Shown in pieces: positions 1 to 10,131 of a stretch of 64,000 nt of DNA. This DNA is from Brachionus manjavacas (lineage: Eukaryota; Rotifera; Eurotatoria; Ploima; Brachionidae). The notes under the pieces were generated by a model. That model was not told the origin of the DNA. It searched no databases and worked only from the letters and a program-made list of their open reading frames with translations. Position 1 is the stretch's first letter. Every line of letters begins with the position of its first letter. The stretch is taken from contig JAHQIY010000003.1 of assembly GCA_019054805.1 (NCBI GenBank), positions 6,076,001-6,140,000 of the forward strand, written 5' to 3'. The position numbers and the translations under genes are program-made.

Positions 1-250
1 AATTGGTTGGTATCCAAACATGCCTTCCAATTCAATTACGCAGACAGGAAAGAGAAAGCTTTTTCACAAATAGAGGGGTGAAAGGATGGAACAAAGTGCC
101 AGCACAAATTTGCGAATCTAGAACACTCAATGGTTTTAAAAACAAATTTGAATATAAGCTACCGTAGATGGGAGTCTACTGTCTCCGAGCTTTGTAAATG
201 ATCAAACTTGGGTCATTTATTGTAGTTATCTTTTATTATTATTATTTATT
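1..250 (+). mobile_element. 3' end of a LINE (jockey/CR1-like), cut by window edge
   Basis: An open frame from base 3 to the stop near 170 encodes a typical C-terminal tail of non-LTR retrotransposon polymerases: a basic stretch, then FFTNRGVKGWNKVP, then a SxTLNGFKNKFE-like ending. Jockey/CR1/L2-type polymerases usually end with an 'FFSNRVVxxWNxLP...SFKxxLD' tail, so the match is to the family signature. The following 80 bases are a short 3' UTR ending in a TTATT-rich stretch. The reverse transcriptase itself lies outside the window. The tail wording differs from the family at 59-61 kb, so this is probably another LINE lineage. Confidence 0.7.
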
Positions 251-915
251 TTAGAGTTGTTGAAAATATTTTAAAACTTTTTTAAAACAAATTTCAGATC
301 ATCAGCTTATGATAAACATTGATTTTCGCATGAATCGAACTAAGTACTGACCCTTGTGGACTCCGCTCCTTCTTCTCAATATGACATAGTATCACCCATT
401 ACTACTCTTTGTTTTGATTCCAGACATAAAACTATGTTCTTTCTCAGTTATCAACTCTTTCTCAAATAAGTATTACATTAGTTAATTCCTTAAATAAGGA
501 CTAATTTTCAACTTCATCTTTATCAACTTTAATTTCTAAAATTCTATTAAGAAAAATTAATTCTACACATTTAAATTTTGTTTACACATAAGAGTATATT
601 TAAGTCTAATATTGATTGATCATTTTGAAATTTTCAAAAAAAATTAATTTATAATCTTTTAAAGAAAACAATTATTAATTAGTTAAATGTCTTCATTATT
701 TGCTCGTTAAAGAAAACTTTTGAGAATTTTTTTTCAAAAATTTTTTATTTTTTTTCATTAATAATATTAGTTTGATAAATTTGAGATTTCTTCTAAAACT
801 AAATAACAAAAACAAAACATTTATTTAAAATTTAACAAATCTTTTTACCCTAAAATGGGAATATCAGAATAATATGAAATTTTAAAAAGAATTGAAAATT
901 TTTATTTTATCAAAG
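251..915. other. AT-rich non-coding stretch, probably intron of the CNNM gene
   Basis: No coding potential or repeat was seen. The exon that follows starts in the middle of a protein domain, so this stretch is most simply intron. The LINE 3' end at 1-250 would then lie inside that intron. Confidence 0.4.
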
Positions 916-1970
916 AGAGTATTTGGTCGGAATGATTCTTATTCAGGATTTGTTGTTAAATGATCCTGCTGATAAAGTACCACTAAAAGCTGTAATTGAG
1001 TATTACAAGCATCGAATTTTAAAATGCAAACTGGAGGACAAATTGACGTCTATGTTTGACAAATTTAGAAAAGGTGATTCTCACATGGCTTTTGTATACA
1101 GTAACGATGCTAATTTCGAAAGCCAGGACAATGTTGTATTGGAAGCAGTGGGAATTTGTACATTCGAAAATATAATTGAGGAATTGGTTCAGAGCGATAT
1201 CAAGGATGAAGCTGATACTAAGAGAGAACGAAGAAAAAAAAGTAAAATTATCATTTTTGTTTAAGTAATTCATTTGATTTAAAATTTTAGAAACGCGCGA
1301 ATTATTGAAAGGAAAACTTGCTAATTGCACTGTTTCTAATGAAAATTTGAATATTTTCATTGAAGAAGATCATTCTAATCGCCCATTAATATCACCCCAA
1401 ATAAGAAAAGCTCTATTCCATTTTCTTTCTTCGAGTATTTTAATTAAAAAAAAAATCACTTTCATCTAAATAAATAAACTCTTAATTTAAGGTGTAAGAC
1501 CATTTACTAAACAATTCATTAGTCCCAAATTGCTAGAGGCACTTTTAGCAAAACCAGATTTCACTATCGAAAAGCGTAACTTGTCTGGCAATGATGAATA
1601 TTTGTATCAATTTGGCGTGGAAAGTGATTGTTTTATCACTATATTGGATGGTAATGCTACTCTGCAGTTGGGCAGCGAGGGATATCAGATAAATGCAGGT
1701 CTTTTCTCTTACTATGGAGTAGACGCGTTGATTAATGATGATGAAAAGGATCCTCTGGAGTGTATCGGAAATGACTGCAATCGTAAACCGTATAAACCGG
1801 AATTTTCATTAAAAGTTGACAATCATTGTGTTTGTTGGAAAATATCACGCAAAGATTGGAAGGATGCAGTTAAAAAGACAATTATGGAACAAATGGTCCA
1901 GTCTAAACAAATTGATGTACAAGACACTAAATTAGTTGAGATTACTGAGTCAACTAACGAAAATGTTTGA
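916..1970 (+). CDS. CNNM-type metal transport protein, last three exons (5' part outside window)
   Basis: Three exons can be joined in one frame: about 916-1241, 1291-1434 and 1492-1970, each bounded by GT..AG and with matching phase (1 then 1). The first encodes the end of a CBS pair: 'VGMILIQDLLLNDP', 'KFRKGDSHMAFVY' and 'EAVGICTFENIIEELVQSDI', which track the CBS2 region of CNNM/ancient-conserved-domain proteins. The second has 'LISPQIRKALFHFL'. The third carries the cNMP-binding-homology domain with the family hallmark 'GLFSYYGVDAL' (about 1697-1729). CNNM proteins are membrane proteins of divalent cation (Mg2+) homeostasis; the CBS and CNBH parts are cytosolic. The transmembrane DUF21 domain and CBS1 are not in the window. 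The start is an exon acceptor, not an ATG. It could belong to any CNNM1-4 orthologue, so I give no symbol. Confidence 0.88.
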
Positions 1971-2114
1971 GTTTTTATTGATTAATAGATTTTAGTTACA
2001 TTTAGTTCATTAAAAATTAATCAAAATCAATTAATTAATTTTTTTTGAATTTTTTTATATAATTTTTTTATTTCATTTCATGTTAAATTATTTTTAGAAA
2101 TCAATGGACCAATT

Positions 2115-2120
2115 AATAAA
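2115..2120 (+). promoter_or_regulatory. Candidate polyadenylation signal of the CNNM gene
   Basis: AATAAA lies about 145 bp after the CNNM stop codon. In DNA this AT-rich the hexamer is common, so the assignment rests on position only. Confidence 0.4.
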
Positions 2121-2879
2121 AAAAATTAACATTAATATTTCGATTGCTCAGTAGAGTTCAAGCAAAGAAAATTTTTGTAAATATTTTGTATTTTTTAATC
2201 ATTAATTAGATTAATTTGATAGTGTTGAAATCTAGCCAGCTTCTAACCTGGTCTAATAAGGAGGAGAAGATTTTTCCGCATTATAAAAATTGCTCAATTA
2301 ACTATTGTGGTAGCTTTTGATGATTACATTACAATGATTTTAGGCACCATAAACCATCTTCGAATAATTAAAAAATTTTAATTAAAATAAATTACTTAAA
2401 AATTCAATGAAATTTAAATCTAATTAATTTTCAAGTTTTATTAAAAAATTAAAAAATATAAAGAAATTTTGAAGAGGAATTTTAAACTCGCTTAATATTT
2501 AAATGAAGATTTAAAGATGTAAAAACTGAACGACGGTACTTTTACACTACCAGACCGATTTTCTTAGAACGGTCAGAGTTAAGCAAAAAATCGCTTTTCA
2601 AATAAGTGGAAAATGAAGTCGTTTGAAAGAACACATCACTTGTAGCTAACAAAAATGGCAAAATAAAAATAGTCTTTTATTTTGATATTTTAAAATTTTT
2701 TGTGTTACTTTGCCGAAAATTTTTTTAAATTATTACTAAATTTTTCGGAAATTTTGTTTTTATTTGTATTTAAAAATATATAAATGTAAACCCTTTAACT
2801 CCTAGTAACAGAAATATATCCAAAACAGGTTTTTAGTTACATTAAATTGAGCTTAAGCTGAACTTACAATTAATTATTT
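2121..2879. other. Intergenic, nothing recognised
   Basis: AT-rich sequence without coding signal. A patch around 2225-2290 and one around 2530-2640 are less AT-rich than their surroundings, but neither matched anything I know. Confidence 0.4.
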
Positions 2880-3335
2880 TTTTTCTGTTTTATCTGTGCC
2901 GAGCTAAAACTTTTTCAGAATATGAAAAAAAAATAAAAATTTTAAATAAAAATAAGATAAATTAAAATATAAAAGAAATATTATATATTTAAATTATGAT
3001 TTATTATTTCTTTTTAAAATAGAAAAATTGTAAAATAAATAACAGTTGCAACATGTTTAAGTATTGAAAAGTTCAGGAAAGAAAGAAGAAATGGTAAGAT
3101 AGCAATTACACAATGGAGTCGGGTATTCAACATATCTTGATTAAAAATCCGCTTTATATTCATCAACAAGCTTGACAATCAGTGGAACAGAATGACTCAG
3201 TCGTCCCGCCACATAACTTTGACTCAATACAACAAGTCAATTCGAGACAGTTAAGAATTTAAGTTTATTAAGGGTCTTATGATGCACAATATCGGATGGA
3301 GCATCATATTTTAGTCTAAGTAACAAAACTTTTGT
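2880..3335 (-). mobile_element. 5'-truncated 3' end of the 59-61 kb LINE family
   Basis: The stretch 3075-3330 is clearly homologous to 59355-59615, the C-terminal coding end of the LINE at 59-61 kb. Both share 'gtagcaattacacaatgga'-like and 'atttaagtttattaa' segments in the same order. The 3' UTR is also shared: an 'accgagct..a..ct..ttcagaata' box near 2898-2923 followed by an A-rich tract. The copy is frame-disrupted and stops abruptly near 3335, as expected for a 5'-truncated insertion. Confidence 0.8.
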
Positions 3336-3340
3336 TATAA

Positions 3341-3446
3341 AATATATATCCTCTGAGAGGATATATATTAAATATATATATTAAAAAAAGGTAAAATTTC
3401 AAACTATTGAAATATTTGAAATTAGTTTGAAATTTTACCTTTTTTT
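3341..3446. repeat. Two adjacent strong hairpins
   Basis: Hairpin 1 has perfect 14-bp arms at 3341-3354 and 3356-3369 around a single base. Hairpin 2 has perfect 23-bp arms at 3383-3405 and 3424-3446 with an 18-base loop. They abut the 5' truncation point of the LINE fragment. Hairpin 2 could be a tiny fold-back element; its function is unknown. Confidence 0.75.
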
Positions 3447-4135
3447 AACTTTTATTACACTATTTTGTGTAAAATTATGCAATAAAATGAAAAGTTTAAA
3501 GTTGCGAAAAAATGTTAAAGAACTAAAAAAATTTAATAATCATCAAATTTTTGCCCGAAAAATTGAACTTTTTGGCCGTCAGCATTTTTTTTAAGTTTGA
3601 CTTAAAATAATTCAACTTTTTTTTGTCGAAAAAATTACTTGATGTAATAATACACGTTCTGCGGATAAAGTAAAACACTGTATATTATCATTGATTTAAA
3701 TGAATAAATATGTATTAATAGTATTAGTAAGGTTCGCGCGTAGCAAATCTACCGCACTATCTTAATTTGCATAAACCGACTTTAAAATATTAATCTGCAT
3801 AGTTGATTACCAAGAAAATCCAATTTTTTCAAAGCTCATTATCTCCTCTACAAAATGATATATTTATTTTGTATTTTTTTATAACAATTTACCATGATTT
3901 TTGACCAAAGATGCTAAAAACATAGACTTTTTCCAGTTTTTTTGGATCTAGTCCGAGGTTTACTCCCCAATCCCTACTTTTTTTTTACAGATTCTGAAAC
4001 TAGAAAATTCTGAACTAAATGTTGGGATCACTTTTTTTATTTTTTAATTTTTAAGCAAAAGAAAATTACTAAAAATAAGTGTAAAATCAAAAAAAAAAAA
4101 TTAAATTGTGTTATTTTGAAAAATGTTTTTAGAAC
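3447..4135. other. Intergenic, nothing recognised
   Basis: AT-rich sequence with no coding signal and no repeat partner found in the window. A slightly more GC-balanced patch lies at 3725-3785. Confidence 0.4.
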
Positions 4136-4516
4136 TTAAATAAATTTCTTTATATGTTTAAATTTTATATTAACAGACCAAACTAATAAAGAGTTAGAAA
4201 TTTTTAGATGTTCTGCAGATTTTTCTCTTGATTTTCCCGAAAAATATGTTTTAAAAACTGTCCCATAACTCATATCACTCTTGTAAGCAAATAAACATCG
4301 CCAAAACCTTCTTATAAGTTTTATGTAGATTTTCTTTTCAATGAAGTGTTTTTTTGATTCAATAATTAATCTCTTCAATGTCTCAAATTTTTGATCTGTT
4401 CTGGCTCTAATAAATTGTTTTTGATTACACCACATACCTTCAATAGGGTTCAATTCGCAATGAAATTTTGGAATAAAAATTACTTTTACACCGTATTTTT
4501 GTCCCAAAATTGTTTC
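4136..4516 (-). pseudogene. C-terminal fragment of a DDE-type transposase
   Basis: The minus frame begins mid-protein with 'KYGVKVIFIPKFHCELNPIEGMWCNQKQFIR' split over 4410-4500. 'PKFHCELNPIExxW...K' is the signature around the last catalytic acidic residue (ELNPIE) of a DDE endonuclease family common in invertebrate genomes. About 120 residues remain, ending at a stop near 4136. The upstream two thirds, with the first two catalytic aspartates, is absent. The reading frame is cut at about 4516, where an inverted copy of part of the same fragment begins. It therefore cannot encode an active enzyme. Confidence 0.65.
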
Positions 4517-5205
4517 AGCAATGTTTATTTACAGCGGTTTTAATAAAAACGTAACGCAAAAAAAGCCGCGACCAAACAACGGCCAGCGCGGCCGTCCGTC
4601 CCGGCCTGTTTGCGGCTCCGAACTGGCCGACCTAAGCGGCCTTGCCGGCCGGCTTTTGGTTTAATGAAAGATTTTTATTTCCCTTCTTTAATTTAGAAGG
4701 ACAAATAAAATTAATTATAAAAAAAAAAGTTTTTTGTATTAAGCTTTAAAACTAAAAAGCAAGCATTTTTTTTCGTATTTTTTTCTTATGTAATCTAAAT
4801 ACTTTCAAACACATAGATATAATTTTTAAAATTTATGAATTATTGAGAATTCAACACAAATTAATTGATAAAGATTTGAAAAAATTTTTATGAGGTCGCT
4901 TTAATAAAAGCTTAGTTGGTCTAAAATAAAACAAAATCTGATGATCAGGAGAATAATTGACCGCTAAGTTAAAAAAATATAGTTCAGTAAACAAATTAGA
5001 TAGTCAGTATTTGATGATTATTTTATTTATCTCTTAGGGTGGGCCGGCAAGGTCGCTCAGGTCGGCCGGCTAGTAAGGTCGGACGGGGCGGACGTGTTGG
5101 GACGCCAAAGTTACCGTTGGCCGGCCGGCCGGATCGCTTGCGTTACGTTTTTATTAGAACCGCTGTACTTACAAGAGTGATATGAGTTATGGGACAGTTT
5201 TGAAA
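4515..5205 (+). repeat. Inverted copy of the transposase fragment, split by a MITE
   Basis: Bases 4515-4531 joined to 5166-5205 reproduce, in opposite orientation, the segment 4254-4310 of the neighbouring transposase fragment. The right part (5166-5205) matches with about two differences in 40 bases; the left part is more diverged. The MITE at 4532-5165 sits exactly between the two parts, so the inverted copy is older than the MITE. Confidence 0.7.
4532..5165. mobile_element. 634-bp non-autonomous DNA transposon (MITE), TA target duplication
   Basis: Terminal inverted repeats of 28 bp at 4532-4559 and 5138-5165 begin CAGCGGTT and differ at one position. A TA dinucleotide flanks both ends, as for Tc1/mariner-superfamily insertions. 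Both subterminal regions (about 4564-4660 and 5038-5136) are very GC-rich with repeated GGCC/GGCCGACC words, while the centre is AT-rich and non-coding. There is no transposase. The insertion site is defined by the interrupted inverted copy around it. Confidence 0.85.
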
Positions 5206-5206
5206 A

Positions 5207-5900
5207 CAATCTGTACCAGTTGCCTACTACTATGTTAGATATGAAATGTTTTCGTTGGTTGATTCTCGTCATTTTTTTAGACATTCCTTGTTGGTACCCA
5301 CGTATACTCCTCGCTGGACCAGAACAGCTCAAAAAATCGCAAAGTTTGTTTAGTTTGTACCAGATCACTTAAGTTAAACCATTGACTATCTTGAAATATT
5401 CAACAAGATCTCCTATCTCTCTTCTATTGCTCAGGGTAGTGAGTCCCAACTTCTCTAATTTCACATATGATAGATTCTTAAGTGACTTGACCAATTTTGT
5501 TGCTCTTATTTGAACCTTCTCGAGAACTAAAATTTCCTTCTTCACGTACGGACACCAAGCAGCCACCGCGTACTCGAGATGAGGTCTCACAAATGTCACG
5601 TAAAGCTTCTTGAACGTACTAATCGCCCATGACTTGAAAGCTTTAGATAATTGACAAAGTACCATATTAGCTCTTTTACCATATTAGCCATTTCAGATTT
5701 GAACTGATTTGTTGATACCTAAATCGCGTTTATTTTCTGTCTTACCCATATATAATCCATTCATTTTCAAATTAATATCAAACTACTTGTTGTTGAATAA
5801 CATACAGCTGCACTTAACAACATTGAAATTCATCATCTAGTCCACGGCCCATTTCATCAGACAGTCTGTGTCACCTTATAATGTTGTAAAATCCAATGGA
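5207..5900 (-). pseudogene. Degenerate LINE reverse transcriptase, C-terminal part
   Basis: Read on the minus strand from 5900 down, three frames together give an ordered LINE tail. First comes a 'CLMKWAVDWMMNFNVVKCS'-like piece (the 'W...FNxxKC' motif after the catalytic core). Then follow 'KRDLGI', 'YVTFVRPHLEYAVAAW' and 'RREIGDLVEYFKIVNGL'. The end is a shifted 'KHFISNIVVGNWYRL' corresponding to FFSNRVVxxWNxLP. This order is diagnostic of jockey/CR1/L2-type polymerases. Several frame changes make it dead. Its 3' end adjoins the inverted transposase copy at 5205. Confidence 0.85.
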
Positions 5901-6099
5901 TTTCTAATAACACGAATAAGCTTTTTTTGATAGGCAAAAAGCTGTAGATTAGTTGAAAACTTTAGGTGAAACAGTCAACAATCAATCATTTCGATTTTTA
6001 ATATTTTTCTTTCAAAAACTTTAAACAATAATTTTTTTTAAATTAAACTTGAATTTAGAATTAAAATTTTTTGTGTAAAAATTACTGGTCATCTAATAT
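5901..6099. other. AT-rich spacer with a 31-base palindrome
   Basis: No gene. A palindrome with 11-bp arms (attactggtca) spans 6081-6111 and overlaps the left inverted repeat described next. Confidence 0.5.
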
Positions 6100-6631
6100 G
6101 TGACCAGTAATAAAATTCATGTGAAAGGAAAATTTTTTTTAAATATATGATTTAAAAAAAAATAAATACAAAGTTCTATTAATGCATCTATGAGATGTGT
6201 TGCTATGCACCACGCTCATTTTTTATTAATCTACCGTACTCTGAACAAGTTATCGAGTTTTTATGTTTAATTAGGGCTCTTTCGACTGCAAATTGTGTTT
6301 CTTATTAAGCAACTTGGAGCTTCCGAAGTAATTTTTGAATACTACTCTAACTTATTTATTGTTAGATTTGTTTTAAGCTTATTAATGGCTTCAATAACCT
6401 CTCTAAAAGACTCAACATCTTCTTCATCATCAGAATCTGTTGCATTAGCGAAAAATTCAATCTCTTTGACTGTGATGGTTTCTGTCAGTGCAAAACAATG
6501 AAGAAAGTTTTGCAGAGACAGAAACAATCATAAAATTGTCCAAGTTTTGCACAACCTTAAGTCCATTTAACTTTTCTGACGATTCAACATTTAAATTTTT
6601 CCTTGGTCAAATAAATTTTATTACTGGTCAC
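6100..6631. repeat. 18-bp inverted repeats flanking a Tigger-like remnant
   Basis: Bases 6100-6117 and 6614-6631 are perfect reverse complements (gtgaccagtaataaaatt). They enclose the Tigger/pogo-like coding remnant and may be terminal or subterminal repeats of that element. A related 'actggccac' lies at 6663-6671. No convincing target duplication was identified. Confidence 0.6.
6342..6527 (-). pseudogene. C-terminal remnant of a pogo/Tigger-like transposase
   Basis: The minus frame ends with 'ALTETITVKEIEFFANATDSDDEEDVES' (split) followed by 'EVIEAINKLKTNL' and a stop. Tigger/jerky-type (pogo superfamily) transposases typically end with a 'LTDEEIVxxV...DDEEEE...EALEALxxLRxYL' tail, so both the acidic block and the terminal helix fit. 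Only about 55 residues are recognisable, and the catalytic core is not present upstream. Confidence 0.5.
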
Positions 6632-6697
6632 GAAAATAAAAAATCAAAAAAAAATTTCTATAACTGGCCACATTACGAGCAAATACCAAATATTTAG

Positions 6698-7449
6698 CTT
6701 GCATATTACTTATTAGACATGATTAAAATGGTCACACTTTTTGGCATTCCTTAAGAATTGAATAAAGCTTTCTAAATTTGTTTTTTTCTTTAAAATTAAT
6801 TTTTATTAAATTTACAAAAAAAATACTGTTTTTTAAAACTTTTTTTTAACATTTGATTGAATAAAATTATTTATTAAAACTGGACATTTTCAATGATATA
6901 AATTTATTTAAATATGTATGAATTCGAAGCAGCGATAACTTTCCGACGTCATTCAATGTTCTTGAGAAGTTTGCTTAATCAAAATTCGATTTTTTCTCAC
7001 TGTTAAAATAAATTTTATTAAAAACCAACAAAATTTTCTATATTTGTAACTTTTTTAACTTCAGACACCAGACATTTGAAAAATAATTATTCCATTAGTT
7101 ATTTAAAAAAATTAACTTGATTTTTAAATATTCTCGTCGGTCTAAAAAAAAGCCCAAAAAATTTTTGATTATTGCTAGTTTTGAGCCTATTTAAAAGAAA
7201 AATTTTATATTCTATTACTTATATTTATTAAAAAAGTTAAATAAATAAAATTAATATAAATTTTAAATAAACTGACTATTCATTCATTATTCACTTCATT
7301 TATTTGAATTAATTATTAAAAGTAAATTGTGTTGTCTAGATGCTCAAACTTGACCAAAATAAAATTTTTAATAATGTTAATTATTGCTCTATAAACCGAT
7401 TATTGCAGAGTTTTAAAGATTTAATATGAGAATAAAAAATCGAAAACAT
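6698..7449. other. Intergenic, nothing recognised
   Basis: AT-rich, no coding signal. It ends at the target site of the LTR retrotransposon; the last five bases (7445-7449, AACAT) are the left copy of the target duplication. Confidence 0.5.
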
Positions 7450-7811
7450 TGTTCTGTTGTGTTTTATAGGGTTTTTTAGTGGTATTACTTTAAACGTTAA
7501 ATGATTTATAAGCGTTTTATTAATCTAAGTTTTATAATAGAAAACGGCCGTTCTGTAGCCGGTGTACAAAGTGTAAATAAAATAGAAGAAACGGAAAGGT
7601 TAGAGTTTTAGTTAAACACATAGATGTAAATAGATTTTAGCCAAGTTGTAAATAGTTAGTAAATAAAGATTAAATATTGTTTTATTCTAAGCCTAGTTCC
7701 AAGCGTCGGTGAGACTAGTGCTTTTGTAAATAGTGTAGATAAATGAATATGAATAATAAAGTTTCGATTAGAGAGCGCATCTAATTTTGCTCTTGTGGTT
7801 GCTACACCACA
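7450..7811 (-). repeat. 3' LTR of the Ty3/gypsy element
   Basis: This is a 362-bp copy of 12273-12634. It is the 3' LTR because transcription runs on the minus strand. Confidence 0.95.
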
Positions 7812-7826
7812 TCTTCCCTTCGGTTT
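7812..7826 (-). promoter_or_regulatory. Polypurine tract
   Basis: On the minus strand the bases just before the 3' LTR read gaagggaagat. This purine run sits at the position where plus-strand DNA synthesis is primed in LTR elements. Confidence 0.75.
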
Positions 7827-10131
7827 TTAGATCGAAGCTTTGGCCTTTAGTCGTTCAGACCTTCTGGGTTGTTCAGTGACTTGTTGGAGACCTGACTTTG
7901 ATTTGGTTTTCTCTTCGGCTATCTTCTTAGCCTCTTCTTTAGATGGTCTTCCAACTTTTCGCTTTGATGTACTCCCCGGTGTTGGTGTTGGAATTACACT
8001 CGGTGTTGGTACTGGTGGATGCTGAACTGGAACTGGTGATTCAACTTGTGTAGGAAATGGTGTTGGTTTGTGATGTGGATCTATTGAAACAGCCCGTGGG
8101 GTCGCTGATGAAGAGGTTGACCCAGGAGAAGGCTCTAATGCTTCTTCATCATCATTTACCTCGTACGCATGGTACAGCTTGAAGAAACTGACGTTTCTAG
8201 TGAGCTCTTGGCCTCCTCTTCTTGCTGTTATCATTGTGCCTCTAATGCAAATCACTGTGAATGGTTCAGGATCCCAGTTTGGATCAGCCTTCTTTTTCTG
8301 TTCTACTTTAAGTAGGACTCTTACCCCGACTTGAATTAGAGGCTCACGTACCCTCATTCTTTTGTCAAAGTCTCTTTTCATTTGTATTTTTGATTTACGG
8401 TCATTTGTTCTAGCTTTTTCGTGAAACTCCTTTAATTCGTTGAAGTTGAGCTTTTGGATTTCGGGTAGACCAGATGTTCGTGAGTTCATGAACAACAGTT
8501 TGGCTGGTGGAACTTTGGTTGTTGTGTGAGGAGTTTCTCTATAGGCTTTTAGGAAGCTCTGTAGTTCAACATCTTTGTTCTTGCCGGTAGTTGTCGCTGT
8601 TCGCAATACTTGACCAAGGTTCTTCATGAAACTTTCTACTTCGCCGTTTGCTCTTGGCCAACGTGGAGTTATACGACGATGTATAAAGCCCATTTGTTTT
8701 GAGTACTCGGCGAACTGGTAAGATTGAAATGGAGGACCATTATCGGTCTTGTACTTTATTGGGACACCTAGTATTGCGAAAAGCTGGTCTAGTACCCTTT
8801 TCGTATCTACGAAATTGGTTGACCTGATTTTATCGACTGCTACCCATCTACTGTAGTCATCGTGGTTGACGAAGTAGTACGTACCGTCTGACATTGGACC
8901 AAAGAAGTCACCGCTGACTTCTTGCCATGGCCCGTCTGGCATTTTTGACGGTTTTAGAGGCGCAAATTGAGTTTTGCTGGCTGTTGTTTGGCATACGATG
9001 CAAGACTTGATAGTTTCTTCTACCATTCTGTCTATGAATGGAAACCATACTTTTGAGCGAATCAGGGCCTTTGTTTTTACAATGCCTTGGTGACCTTGGT
9101 GCGCCAGTTGAATGGTTTTCTTTCGTAGGCTCTTTGGTACGATGATTCTTGTGCCTCTAAGTAGTACCCCGTTTTCGGTCTGGCATACTTCGCTTACTAC
9201 GTGACAGTAACTTGTTAAGTTTGTTGGAAGTTTGCGTTTTGTTTGGGCTAGCCATGATTTCAATGATTGCAGTTCTTCATCTGCATTTGTCTCCGAGATG
9301 ATCTCTTCCATTGAAATTGCGTATGGTCTAGCACATTCAGCGATCAAGTTGATGTACTTTTCACTTGATTCATCCTGGTCAACAGCTTCTTTTGATTTTG
9401 TTGGGTGACGTGAAAAGTAGTCAGCTATGTTCGTGTTGCCGGGTTTGTGGACTATTTCATAGTCGAACTGGGTTAGCCTAAGGGCCCATCGTTCTATTCT
9501 TGCCGGTGGACGATTAGCTGCGTTGTTGAATATGAGTTGAACAGCGCGGTTGTCTGTCACTAACTTGAAGTGTGAGCCGATTAAGTACAGCCAGAACTTC
9601 TCACAGCCCCACACGGCTGCAAGTGCTTCTTTTTCACACTGGCTATATCGTCTTTCGGTGTCGCTGAGAAGTCTTGATGCAAAGCATATGATCTTTACAT
9701 CGTTCCTGTCCTTGGGGTTTCTTTGCTGAAGGACTGCGCCTAGGCCTACTGGACTGGCATCGACTATGAGCTCGGTGTCCCACTCTTTGTTGAAAAAGGC
9801 CATGTACTTGTCAGATATGGTCTTCTTCAGCGTGCTGAGTGCGGCATCGTGTTCTATTGTCCACTCCCATTTAGTGGTTTTCTTTGTTAGATGCCACAGC
9901 GGTTCAGTAATTGAGCATGTGTTTCTTATGAAGCGACTGTTTGACTGAACTAAACCAAGTAGAGACCTTAGTTCTTTTATGTTTGAAGGTGGTGAAGCTT
10001 CACGGAGGGCTTGACATTTGTCATCAGTTGGTCGTATCCCATCTGCTGACATTCTTAGCCCGAAAAATGTGAGTTCACGCTTGTTGAATTCGCATTTGTC
10101 GACGTTGAGTGTGATGCCACACTCTTCTAGT
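7827..10131 (-). CDS. Ty3/gypsy pol, distal part: end of RT, RNase H, integrase
   Basis: The frame opens near 10131 with the RT thumb ('LEECGITLNVDKCEF', 'FFGLRMSADGI'). RNase H follows ('ELIVDASPVGLGAVLQQ', 'VTDNRAVQLI'). Next is the integrase: an HHCC zinc region ('HQGHQGIVKTKALIRS', 'SCIVCQ'), then the D,D-35-E core with 'GDFFGPM', 'KTDNGPPF' and 'RANGEVESF'. The C-terminal tail is basic, with 'KRKVGRPSKEEAKK' and 'RRSERLKAK'. From the first methionine at 10052 it is 741 residues. It is in a different frame from the upstream part, so reading through needs one shift at about 10127-10135. The polyprotein would act in cytoplasmic virus-like particles and the nucleus. Confidence 0.93.
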
